From the NCBI GenBank assembly GCA_036507005.1, contig DASXQT010000053.1:1-32247 (forward strand): a stretch of DNA of 32,247 bases, read 5' to 3'. The position numbers and the translations under genes are program-made. Below the pieces are notes generated by a model that had not been told where the DNA came from, ran no database searches, and saw nothing but the letters and a program-made list of their open reading frames with translations. Numbering within the stretch: the stretch's first letter is position 1; each line of letters starts with the position of its first letter. The DNA is from WS-2 sp036507005. GTDB taxonomy: Bacteria > Eisenbacteria > RBG-16-71-46. Positions 9,773 through 17,081 of this stretch are shown here, piece by piece.

Positions 9773-10573
9773 TCAGCGCGGAGCAGTATAGGAACCGGCT
9801 TCCGCGAGGGTCAACAGGACGCCGCCCGCCGCGCCATCGAGGCGACGGACGCCGGAAAGCTCGGCCGTGAGCGAGTCGGCCCAGCGCTCGAGCGGCGCGT
9901 CCAGGCCGAGCCAGGGGCCGGCGGGCGCGGTGGAGGCGGAAAGCTCCGCGCGTGCCGCGTCGCGCTCCTCCGCGGGCAGCGCCAGGTAGTCCGCGAGCCG
10001 CAGGTGGCCGGGGCCGAGCAGCACGCTCCCCTGCTGGAGCAGGGCGTGGGCGGTGCGGCGCTGGGCGCTGCCCGCGAGCTTGCGGCCGCCGAGCACGATC
10101 TCGTGGCGCGCGGTGGCGGCGAAGCACGCGGCGCCGGCGAGGTCGCGGGCGGTCGCGGCGCGCACCGGTCGGGGCGCGAGCGCGGCCGGGACGCCGAGGC
10201 GGACGAGCGAGCGGAGCACGAGCCCCACGGCCTTCCCGTAGGCCTCGCTCAGGGCGCCGCCCCAGTCGGGGTCGCCGATCGAGGCGGCGAGCGAGTAGGT
10301 CCACTCCTCGGCGTGGAAGATCGCCCGGCCCCCGGTGGGCCGCACCGCCCAGGGCACGCCGTCCGCGGCGCAGCGCGCGAGGTCGAGGACGCGCTCCGGC
10401 CGCTGCGAGCGGCCGAGCGTGATGCCGTGGGGCGCGAAGCGGAACAGGCGCAGCACTGGCTCCGGGCGCCCGCCGGCCGGCTCCTCATGGGCGCGCTCGA
10501 GCGCCGCGAGCAGCGCTTCGTCGCGCCGCATGTTCTCGCCCGGCGAGTGGGCGCCGTCACACCAGAGGATCAT
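9773..10573 (-). CDS. lipM: LipM-like octanoyltransferase / lipoate-protein ligase family
   Basis: A 266-residue BPL/LPL-fold protein. It has the lipoyl-binding motif RPTGGRAIFHAEEWTYSLA and the conserved Lys165 in GGRKLAGSAQRR. Cys150 in GAACFAATARHEIV matches the catalytic Cys of LipM-type octanoyltransferases (motif ACF...E...G.K.AGSAQ), whereas lipoate ligases lack it. The likely role is transfer of octanoate from acyl carrier protein to GcvH or another lipoyl domain, the first step of lipoate synthesis. I chose the ATG at 10573, preceded by AAAAGG at 6-nt spacing and giving the standard N-terminus; the frame runs on upstream into an inverted repeat. The gcv operon lies 7 kb away on the same strand. 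Confidence 0.85.
   Translation of the reverse strand: MILWCDGAHSPGENMRRDEALLAALERAHEEPAGGRPEPVLRLFRFAPHGITLGRSQRPERVLDLARCAADGVPWAVRPTGGRAIFHAEEWTYSLAASIGDPDWGGALSEAYGKAVGLVLRSLVRLGVPAALAPRPVRAATARDLAGAACFAATARHEIVLGGRKLAGSAQRRTAHALLQQGSVLLGPGHLRLADYLALPAEERDAARAELSASTAPAGPWLGLDAPLERWADSLTAELSGVRRLDGAAGGVLLTLAEAGSYTAPR
9785..9814 (-). promoter_or_regulatory. Strong sigma70-type promoter of the peptide importer operon
   Basis: On the minus strand: -35 TTGACC (9809-9814), an 18-nt spacer and -10 TATACT (9785-9790). The predicted transcription start is near 9778, about 38 nt before the ATG of the binding protein. It is the best promoter match in the window. It lies inside the 3' end of the upstream lipM-like gene. 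Confidence 0.8.
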
Positions 10574-10590
10574 CGAGTGCCTTTTCGGGG

Positions 10591-10734
10591 GCGGCGGGCG
10601 GGCGCGGGGGCCCGTGGCCCTCGCCCGCTCGGCTCCGCCATCCTGGCTCCGCCTCGCTCCTGGCGGAGCGCTCCGGCTCCTGCCTCCGCGCTCCGCCAGA
10701 GCGAGGCCCACGGGCCCCCGCGCCCGCCCGCCGC
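10591..10734. repeat. Large near-perfect inverted repeat (34-bp arms)
   Basis: The arms at 10591-10624 and 10701-10734 are complementary at 33 of 34 positions and almost pure G/C. The 76-bp spacer holds further short repeats of CTCCGCC (near 10632, 10647 and 10691) and the inverse GGCGGAG (10662), so nested hairpins are possible. It fills the gap between the stop of the membrane-protein operon (10746) and the lipM-like ATG (10573). It could act as a transcription barrier for the upstream operon (no T-run follows) or be a dispersed palindromic element. No transposase or target duplication is seen. Confidence 0.85.
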
Positions 10735-10745
10735 GAGCCCAGCGA

Positions 10746-11450
10746 TCAGCGCACGATCCCGAGCCAGTCCTCGAGCAGGAACTGGAAGCGCCCGATCAGG
10801 AGCGAGACGCGGGACATCACGGTGTAGCCGTATCCGGCCCCGAAGCTCACCATGAGGAAGAAGATCCCGATCTTGGAGACCACGCCCAGCCCGCCGCGGT
10901 GCTCGCGGCTGAAGAAGAAGAACAGCAGCGAGGTCACGAGCCCGACGGTGAACACGATCGCGTTCACGCTGGTGGCGAGATTGCCGGTCCACAGCGGCTG
11001 CATGCTGGCCTGCGCCTGGGCCACGAGATCGCTCTGGGCGAAGCCGGTGGTCTGGAGCCCGACGTAGACGCCGATGATGACGGCGAGCGGCCAGCGCGAG
11101 AGCCAGCCGATCCGGCCGAAGAAGCGGGTGAAGAGGAGCAGCCCCAGCACCCCCGGGATCATCAGCCAGCCGCGGTAGTCGCCTTGCTCGGCGGCCAGGA
11201 AGCCGGTGCGCGCCGTGACGCCGTGGCCCGCGAAGGCCTTGACCAGCGGCTGGTAGAGGTTGGGATAGAGGCTCGTCCACCAGTAGAGGATGATGTAGTA
11301 GCCGGCCGAGACCCCGACGAAGAGGTGCTCGGCGACCTTGTAGAACGGGTTGTCCTTGTAGAGGAAGCTGAAGACGCAGAGCGTGAGCAGGGCGCCGATC
11401 CACACCCCGAGGCCGTCGGCGGTGGTGAGCGGTGCGAGGTGCGGGGTCAT
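10746..11450 (-). CDS. Polytopic membrane protein of unknown function, about 6 TM
   Basis: A 234-residue inner-membrane protein and last gene of a four-gene operon. Hydrophobic segments: GVWIGALLTLCVFSFLY, LFVGVSAGYYIILYWW, LMIPGVLGLLLFTRFF, PLAVIIGVYVGLQTTGF, NAIVFTVGLVTSLLFFFF and VSKIGIFFLMVSFGAGYGY. Conserved-looking polar features are KDNPFYKVAEHLFVG near the start and SREHRGGLGVVSKIG before the last helix. I do not recognise a named family. The ATG overlaps the preceding stop (ATGA) and has GGAGCGG upstream. The coupling suggests it assembles with the other three products. Confidence 0.82.
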   Translation of the reverse strand: MTPHLAPLTTADGLGVWIGALLTLCVFSFLYKDNPFYKVAEHLFVGVSAGYYIILYWWTSLYPNLYQPLVKAFAGHGVTARTGFLAAEQGDYRGWLMIPGVLGLLLFTRFFGRIGWLSRWPLAVIIGVYVGLQTTGFAQSDLVAQAQASMQPLWTGNLATSVNAIVFTVGLVTSLLFFFFSREHRGGLGVVSKIGIFFLMVSFGAGYGYTVMSRVSLLIGRFQFLLEDWLGIVR

Positions 11451-12277
11451 GGGCCGCTCCTCCGTCTCTTGCTCCACATCCCGACGTTGCCGAGCACGAT
11501 GCACAGGGCCACGAAGTAGTGCGCCAGCGACTGGGCGTCCATCCCGCGGGTCGCGCTGCCCTTCTCGTGGCGCGCCTTCTCGTACTCCGCGGCACCTGCC
11601 ATGCCCCCCAGCAGGCCCAGGAGCTGGTGGGACTGGAGGTAGGGGTAGTACTCGGGGGCGCTCACCGCGGTGGCGCCCGCCACCATGGGGATGTGGAAGC
11701 GCGACTGGACCTGCTGCACCCACTCCTTGGTCCCCGGATAGCCGGATGAGATGCTCACCAGGATCGGGAAGCTCGAGTAGCCGCGAACGCCCTGCATGAT
11801 GGGGAGCGAGCGCGTGTCGTTGCCCCGGTAGTCCTGGGGGAAAGCGTTCAGGATCCCCTGGCCCATGAGCACCATCACCGCCTCCTCGCCCGCCTTGTAG
11901 CCCAGGTTCACGTAGTCCACCCCGTACTTCTTGTTCGGGTACTCCTTCTCGGCGATCTGCCGCACCACGCGGTCCACCAGGCCGGGCCCTCCGTTCCACA
12001 GCACGGTGATGATCACCTTGCAATCCTTGTCCATCAGGTGCCGGAACGCGGTGCGCGTCATCGGCACCACCTCGGGGGTGGCGCTGGGATCGTAGTCGCA
12101 GGACATCAGCACCTTGGAGCCGTTCGGGATGGCGTCCATCGCGCGCACGAAGGCCGCGACCGGCGGCGAGACGTAGAGCGGGAGCGCGAGCGGGAAGAGC
12201 AGCGGGAAGAGGACCAGCAGGCCGACGGCGAGGAAGATCCAGCGGCGGTCGAGCTTCTCGAGGGCGAGCGGGCTCAC
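11447..12277 (-). CDS. Membrane-anchored protein of unknown function, soluble domain between two TM
   Basis: A 276-residue protein. One N-terminal membrane helix (IFLAVGLLVLFPLLFPLALPL) is followed by a soluble domain of about 200 residues and a C-terminal helix (LAHYFVALCIVLGNVGMW). The soluble part has alternating beta/alpha segments (GSKVLMSCDYDP, DCKVIITVLWNGG, YGVDYVNLGYKAGEEAVMVLMGQG, FPILVSISSGYPGTKEW, IPMVAGATAVSAPEYYPYL) reminiscent of a Rossmann-like fold, without a clear nucleotide-binding loop. The GTG start has GAGGAG at 7-nt spacing and lies 4 nt after the upstream stop. Family not recognised. The GAEEAVMV/MVAGATAV pattern might be a ligand site. Confidence 0.82.
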   Translation of the reverse strand: MSPLALEKLDRRWIFLAVGLLVLFPLLFPLALPLYVSPPVAAFVRAMDAIPNGSKVLMSCDYDPSATPEVVPMTRTAFRHLMDKDCKVIITVLWNGGPGLVDRVVRQIAEKEYPNKKYGVDYVNLGYKAGEEAVMVLMGQGILNAFPQDYRGNDTRSLPIMQGVRGYSSFPILVSISSGYPGTKEWVQQVQSRFHIPMVAGATAVSAPEYYPYLQSHQLLGLLGGMAGAAEYEKARHEKGSATRGMDAQSLAHYFVALCIVLGNVGMWSKRRRSGP

Positions 12278-12281
12278 GCGA

Positions 12282-12932
12282 TCACTCCTCCCCTCTCAGG
12301 TACGAGCGCTCGATGCCGAGGATCACGCGCAGCCCGGTGGCCATCACGCCCAGCGCCGCGCCCATCAGGATCGCGCGCTTGGCGGCGTTCTGCGGGATCT
12401 CCATGATCCACTCCTGCATCGCCTGCAGCCGGGCCCACTCCGGGAGCCAGCCGCTGATCGCGTTGGTGAGCGGCACGCGCCCCAGCATGACGATCAGGGC
12501 CGCGGCCGCGAGCAGCCCGGCCTCGACGGTGCGGATGCGGAAGGCGCGGAACGCCGCCGAGGCGATGAAGAACGCGAGCAGCGCGAACATGGTGGCGGAC
12601 ATGTTCGAGTACACGTAGTCGTAGATCCACTTGGAGCGGGTCCCGGGATTCAGGAAGCCCACGCCCTCGACCGCGCCCATCACGAAGGTCGCGAGCAGCG
12701 AGACCACCAGCACGACCTTGTAGATCCAGCCCGGCTGGCGCTTGTAGATCGCGTCGAAGTTCACGCGCAGGGCGTTCGCGCCGCCCAGCACGTAGCCGAA
12801 CGCGATCAGGATCAGCGCGCACTGCTGGAGGAAGTCGGAGGGGACGCTCACCCACTGGTGGGGCACGAAGAACGACAGCATCATGATGAGCCCGACCGCG
12901 GCGGTGAGGATGAGCGGGACCTCGCGTTTCAA
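12282..12932 (-). CDS. Polytopic membrane protein of unknown function, about 6 TM
   Basis: A 216-residue inner-membrane protein, second in the four-gene operon. Hydrophobic stretches include LILTAAVGLIMMLSFFV, QQCALILIAFGYVLGGANAL, KVVLVVSLLATFVMGAVEGVGF, SATMFALLAFFIASAAFRAF, AGLLAAAALIVMLGRVPL and AILMGAALGVMATGLRVIL. The TTG start at 12932 is supported by AGGAGG directly upstream (4-nt spacing) and by its position just after the stop of the first gene; the open frame further upstream is overlap with that gene. The periplasmic or cytoplasmic loop NPGTRSKWIYDYVYSNM is the most distinctive part. Family not recognised. Confidence 0.8.
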   Translation of the reverse strand: MKREVPLILTAAVGLIMMLSFFVPHQWVSVPSDFLQQCALILIAFGYVLGGANALRVNFDAIYKRQPGWIYKVVLVVSLLATFVMGAVEGVGFLNPGTRSKWIYDYVYSNMSATMFALLAFFIASAAFRAFRIRTVEAGLLAAAALIVMLGRVPLTNAISGWLPEWARLQAMQEWIMEIPQNAAKRAILMGAALGVMATGLRVILGIERSYLRGEE

Positions 12933-12940
12933 CCGGCCTC

Positions 12941-14212
12941 CTACTGGGTCGTCATCGCGGCGGTGAGCCAGTGGACGTTCATGGTCTCGAGCAGGCAGCC
13001 GATCACGATCACGGCGATCATCGCGACCTTGAGCCAGTCGCCGCCCTTCAAGCTCCCCACCAGGCGCGGCTCGCCCGACAGGTAGGCGCTCGCGGCGTAC
13101 AGCTCCTCGCCGATCAGCGTGTAGTCGCACGCCACCACCAGGAACGGGAGCTGGTGGACGTTGGCGGTGCCCGCCACCTGGATCGCGCCGGTGGCGAACC
13201 CGGTCTCGGCCAGCAGCAGCGACTCGGCGTAGAACGAGCCCATGAAGATGTGGGCGGCGGGCCGGTCGCGCAGCATGATGCCGGTCACCGCGGCGACGTA
13301 GGCGAACTGCTCGGGCGAGACGAAGCGGACGCTGTTGGGGTCGTACTGGTCGGGCCTTCCGGCGTGGAGGTACCCGGCCTTCACCATCTCCTCGGCGATC
13401 GCGAACGGGATGGGGTAGCTCACCGGCACGGTGATCGGGGTCTCGTACTTGGCGGTCATGCGCGCCACGCTCTCCAGGATCACGAGCCCGGCCACGGTCT
13501 GGATGTCGTTGATGTCGCGGATGCCGGGGATGAAGAGCACGGACCGGCCCATCTCGGTGGCGCGGCCCACCGCCTCCTCGATCGCATCGATCCCGGGGAT
13601 GCGGCGCACGAACGGCTTCTTCCCCGACTGCGCCCGGGCGATGAAGTAGAGCACGAAGGAGAAGAAGAGCAGCGTCGTCGCGAGCACGCTCCAGCGCGTG
13701 CGGTTGATCCACTCGGAGCGCGCGACGACCGGCCCGGTGACGCTCAGCGCCGGGGTCACGCCGTCGGGCCCCAACGCGGTCACGCGGTAGAAGTAGTCGG
13801 TGTTGCGGCGCACGCTCCCGTCGGTCTTCTCGAGCTTGTCGGCGCCCACCGTGTCCACCACCGTCCAGGGACCGCCGGGCCCGGTGGCGCGCTCGATCAC
13901 GTAGCTGGTGACGCGGCGCGTGCTGTCCTGGGGAGAGGGCTTCCATTGGAGCGAGAGCGCACGGCCGGCGTCGTTGGGCACGTCGCTCACGACCAGGCCC
14001 GAGGGCGGGCCGGGGGGTGCGGCGCTCGCGCGCGGAGGCGGCGCGAGGGCGAGCAGCGCCGCCGCGAGCGCGGCGACCGCGGCGCGCGGCGCCAGAGTGG
14101 CCGGCGCCGGCGAGCGTCCGTTGCGGCCCGCGCGCCGAGCCGATGCGCCCGGGCACGCCTCGAGTAGCGGCAACCAGCCCCCCGTGGGTTGCGGTTCACC
14201 GTGCGCGGCCAT
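12941..14212 (-). CDS. Fn3-domain membrane protein with DUF6754-like domain
   Basis: A 423-residue protein that leads the operon. Order: N-terminal extension, signal-like hydrophobic stretch (about 45-62, ending PRASA), a fibronectin type III domain (about 66-165: SGLVVSDVP, LSLQWKPS, YVIERATG, YFYRVTALG), a TM helix (SVLATTLLFFSFVLYFIARA), then a 200-residue domain starting PGIDAIEEAVGRATEMGRSVLFIPG, and a C-terminal TM. That domain resembles what I recall as DUF6754. Motifs MGSFYAESLLLAETG and GTANVHQLPFLVVACDYTLIGEELYAASAYL are striking. The Fn3 domain should face the periplasm and the DUF the cytoplasm. Start choice is moderate; no strong ribosome site precedes the ATG. Confidence 0.82.
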   Translation of the reverse strand: MAAHGEPQPTGGWLPLLEACPGASARRAGRNGRSPAPATLAPRAAVAALAAALLALAPPPRASAAPPGPPSGLVVSDVPNDAGRALSLQWKPSPQDSTRRVTSYVIERATGPGGPWTVVDTVGADKLEKTDGSVRRNTDYFYRVTALGPDGVTPALSVTGPVVARSEWINRTRWSVLATTLLFFSFVLYFIARAQSGKKPFVRRIPGIDAIEEAVGRATEMGRSVLFIPGIRDINDIQTVAGLVILESVARMTAKYETPITVPVSYPIPFAIAEEMVKAGYLHAGRPDQYDPNSVRFVSPEQFAYVAAVTGIMLRDRPAAHIFMGSFYAESLLLAETGFATGAIQVAGTANVHQLPFLVVACDYTLIGEELYAASAYLSGEPRLVGSLKGGDWLKVAMIAVIVIGCLLETMNVHWLTAAMTTQ

Positions 14213-14247
14213 CCGTGGCAGGCCGCTGATCCCTGCTCAGGCCCGCG

Positions 14248-14276
14248 AAGCTAGCAACGCCGCGCGAATTGCACAA
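14248..14276 (-). promoter_or_regulatory. Probable promoter of the four-gene membrane operon
   Basis: On the minus strand: TTGTGC (14271-14276), a 17-nt spacer and TAGCTT (14248-14253). The predicted start site is near 14241, about 29 nt before the ATG at 14212. Match quality is moderate. Confidence 0.45.
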
Positions 14277-14351
14277 TGGCTTTTCGACCGGCGCGGGTCC
14301 CGCACGACAGCGGCCGGGCGCCCGAGCATCGGGATCGAACCCGGTCGCGCG

Positions 14352-17051
14352 CTACCTCAGCACGACGCACCGCGCCGTGATCGACCGCGGGCCGCGTGTC
14401 AGGCGCAGCAGGTAGGCGCCCGGCGCGAGCCACCGCGCTTCCTCCAGGGTCACGACGTGACTCCCGGCGCCCAGCGCGCCGACCTCGCGCACGAGGAGCC
14501 TCCGCCCGCTCACGTCGAACAGCTCGAGACGCGCCGGCGCGGCGTCGGGAAGCGAGAATGCGACCACGAGCGCATCCCGCGCCGGATTGGAGCGGAATCC
14601 TGAGAGCGCGAGCCCCGGCGTGGCCGGCACCTCCACCCACGTCTCGCCGGCAAACGCTTCCTGACCGGCGTCCCACACTCCGAGCCGGTAGCCGTAGCGC
14701 GTGCCCGGGGTCACGTTGGCGTCCACGAAGGCCAGGCGCCCGGTCCCGTCGGCCTGAACCGAACCCACGGCGCGCCAGTCGTCACGCACCGTGCGCCGGT
14801 AGACCGTGGCGCTCGCGACCTCGTGGGCGGCGTACCACAGCAGCTCCACGCGATCCGGCAGGGCGCGCGCCCTCACGAGCGAGAGCAGCACGGGCGTCGT
14901 GACGTCTCCGATCGCGGCGATGCCCACCCGCGGCAGGCCGCCGACCAGGGTGAACTCTCCGGTCACGTACGCGGTCGCGCCGCTCAGCGCGATGGCGCGA
15001 ACCGGCAGGTTGGCGTTCGGGTTCCACGCTCCGACCGCGGTCCCGCTCGCCGCGTCGAGCGCCGCGAGCGCGGTGCGCGCCTGCCCGCCGATGGCCGAGA
15101 AGCTCCCGCCCGCGTAGATCGCGGAGCCGCCCGCCGCCAGGGCGCGGACCGTGCCGTTGGCGCCCGGGTCCCACGCCGTGGCCGTTCCGCCTTTGGCGTC
15201 CAGGGCGGCGATCCGGTTGCGCGGGCTCCCCGCGACGGCGGTGAAGTCCCCGCCCGCGTACACGGTGGATCCCTGCACCGCCAGCGCGTGGACCAGGCCG
15301 TTGGCGTCCGGGTTCCAGCCGGTGGCCTGCCCGGTCGCGGCGTCGAGCGCGGCGATGCGATTGCGGGGCTGACCGCCGATGCTCGTGAACCATCCGCCGG
15401 CATACACCGTGGGGCCGCTCGCGGCCAGCGCGAGCACGTAGAAGCTGGCGTTCGGATCCCATGACGTGGCCGCCCCGGTCGCGGCGTCGAGCGCGGCGAT
15501 GCGGTTGCGAGCCTGACCGCCGATCTGGGTGAACTCCCCGCCCGCGTACACCGTGGTTCCCTGCACCGCCAGCGCGTTGACCGCGCCGTTCGCGCCCGGA
15601 TCCCACGCGGTGGCGGCCCCGGTCGCGGCATCGAGCGCCGCGATCGCGCCGCGCGGCTGCCCGCCGATGGCACTGAAGCCTCCGCCCGCGTAGACCGTGG
15701 AGCCGCTCACCGCCAGCGCGCCGATCTGCCCGTTCGCATCCGGGTTCCAGGCGGTGGCCGCGCCGGTCGCGACATCGAGCGCCGCGATGGACCCGCGCGG
15801 CCGGGCCCCGATGGAGGTGAAGCCACCGCCCGCGAACACGGCCGAGGCCGATGCCTGCAGGGCCCGGACGACGCCGTTGGCGTACGGGTCCCACGCGGTG
15901 GCCGCCCCGGTGACGGGATCGAGCTCGGCGATCCGCGCGCGCGCCTGCCCTCCGATGCTGGTGAACTCGCCGCCGGCGAAGATGCGCGAGCCGTCGAGGG
16001 CCAGCGCGTAGACGTCGCCGTTGGCGCCCGGGTTCCAGGCGGTGGCCGCGGCGCCCGTGGCGCCGAGCGCGGCGATGCGGATGCGCGGCAGTCCGGCGAT
16101 GCTGGTGAAATCGCCGCCCACGTAGACGATCGTGTCGCGGAGCGCGAGGACGCGGACGATGGAGTTGGGGTCGGGATTCCAGCCGGTGACGATCCCGCTC
16201 GCGGCATCGAGCTGAACCAGGCGCCTGCGCGATTGCAGATTGGTGAAGACGCCTCCCGCGTAGACCGTGGAGCCGCTCACGGCCAGCGCGTACACGCTGG
16301 AGTTGGCGTCGGGGTTCCAGCTCGTGGCGAAGCCGCTCACGGAATCGAGCGCGGCGATCCGGTTGCGGAGCTGCCCTCCGATCGACACGAAGTCGCCCCC
16401 GGCGTAGACGGTGGACCCGGCCGCGGCCAGCGCGAGCACGGGACCGCCTGCCACCGGATCCCAGCCGGTGGCGGCTCCGGTCGCGGGGTCGAGGGCCGCG
16501 ATGTTGGAGCGCGCCAGCCCGCCGATCGTCGTGAACGCGCCGCCCGCGTAGACGGTGACGCCGCCCCGCGCCAGGGCGAGGACCTCCTGGTCGGCGCCCG
16601 GATTCCAGGCCGACACCGAGAGGTCCGCGTCGAGGTGGACGACGTTGGAGCGCGCGGAGTCGCCGACCTGGGTGAAGCTCCCCCCGATGAACCAGCCGCC
16701 CGCGCCGTCTGCGGCCGCCGCGTACACCGTGCCGTTCACCCGCGGGAATGCCGGCGGGAGCGCGCCGCTCACGCCGTCGAGCGCGACGCCGCCGCCGGTG
16801 ACGGGTCCGACCCGGGTGAAGGCGCCGCCGATGTAGATCGTCCCGGCGTCGCGGACGACGGCGTAGACCGGGCCATTCGTGATCCACAGGCTCGGGTCGA
16901 CGACCTGGGCGTGGCCGGCGCGCGGAAGGGCCGCGAACGCTGCGGCGAGGAGCCGCGCGGCGACGCCGCGGAGGCGCCGAATGCGCCGCGGCGGGGCGCC
17001 GAGGTCGCGATGGGATGCCGAGCGCGGGCGGGACACGGAGGCAGTGCTCAC
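14352..17051 (-). CDS. Secreted tandem-repeat (beta-propeller-like) protein with C-terminal sorting-type domain
   Basis: An 899-residue exported protein. Signal peptide residues 1-48 (Arg-rich, then VAARLLAAAFAALPRAGHA). Residues 61 to about 720 hold fourteen repeats of 46-49 residues with the consensus V.ALA.SGSTVYAGG.FTSIGGQPR.RIAALD..TGAAT.W.P.ANG, which predicts stacked four-stranded blades. An Fn3-like segment (LPDRVELLWYAAHEVASATVYRR) follows. The last 80 residues (SNPARDALVVAFSLPDAAPARLELFDVSGRRLL...GAYLLRL) are a FlgD/type IX-sorting-like Ig domain common in FCB bacteria. A surface or secreted protein is likely; its ligand is unknown. The GTG start is 30 nt after the previous stop and has a poor ribosome site. 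Confidence 0.88.
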   Translation of the reverse strand: MSTASVSRPRSASHRDLGAPPRRIRRLRGVAARLLAAAFAALPRAGHAQVVDPSLWITNGPVYAVVRDAGTIYIGGAFTRVGPVTGGGVALDGVSGALPPAFPRVNGTVYAAAADGAGGWFIGGSFTQVGDSARSNVVHLDADLSVSAWNPGADQEVLALARGGVTVYAGGAFTTIGGLARSNIAALDPATGAATGWDPVAGGPVLALAAAGSTVYAGGDFVSIGGQLRNRIAALDSVSGFATSWNPDANSSVYALAVSGSTVYAGGVFTNLQSRRRLVQLDAASGIVTGWNPDPNSIVRVLALRDTIVYVGGDFTSIAGLPRIRIAALGATGAAATAWNPGANGDVYALALDGSRIFAGGEFTSIGGQARARIAELDPVTGAATAWDPYANGVVRALQASASAVFAGGGFTSIGARPRGSIAALDVATGAATAWNPDANGQIGALAVSGSTVYAGGGFSAIGGQPRGAIAALDAATGAATAWDPGANGAVNALAVQGTTVYAGGEFTQIGGQARNRIAALDAATGAATSWDPNASFYVLALAASGPTVYAGGWFTSIGGQPRNRIAALDAATGQATGWNPDANGLVHALAVQGSTVYAGGDFTAVAGSPRNRIAALDAKGGTATAWDPGANGTVRALAAGGSAIYAGGSFSAIGGQARTALAALDAASGTAVGAWNPNANLPVRAIALSGATAYVTGEFTLVGGLPRVGIAAIGDVTTPVLLSLVRARALPDRVELLWYAAHEVASATVYRRTVRDDWRAVGSVQADGTGRLAFVDANVTPGTRYGYRLGVWDAGQEAFAGETWVEVPATPGLALSGFRSNPARDALVVAFSLPDAAPARLELFDVSGRRLLVREVGALGAGSHVVTLEEARWLAPGAYLLRLTRGPRSITARCVVLR
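14890..16871 (-). repeat. Fourteen coding tandem repeats of about 142 bp
   Basis: In-frame repeats within the propeller-like gene, period about 138-147 bp. Units 9 to 12 are the most alike; the outer units are more diverged and unit 5 is shortened around LQSRRRLVQLD. The gradient points to expansion by internal duplication. Confidence 0.88.
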
Positions 17052-17081
17052 GACGCCGGCCGCTCGCAGGATCCGCCGCGC

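Noticed and set aside
6783..9791. Very long open frame on the plus strand opposite the importer genes
   Set aside because: It is antisense to three well-recognised genes, is His/Arg/Glu-rich low-complexity in translation, and is the usual by-product of high third-position GC.
14320..14350. tRNA-like GGTTCGATCCC on the minus strand
   Set aside because: The T-stem does not pair over 5 bp, and no acceptor stem, anticodon arm or CCA end can be drawn around it.
14890..16871. CRISPR-like periodicity
   Set aside because: The period is about 142 bp, the repeats are in frame, vary at protein level and encode a continuous repeat protein; no cas gene is near.
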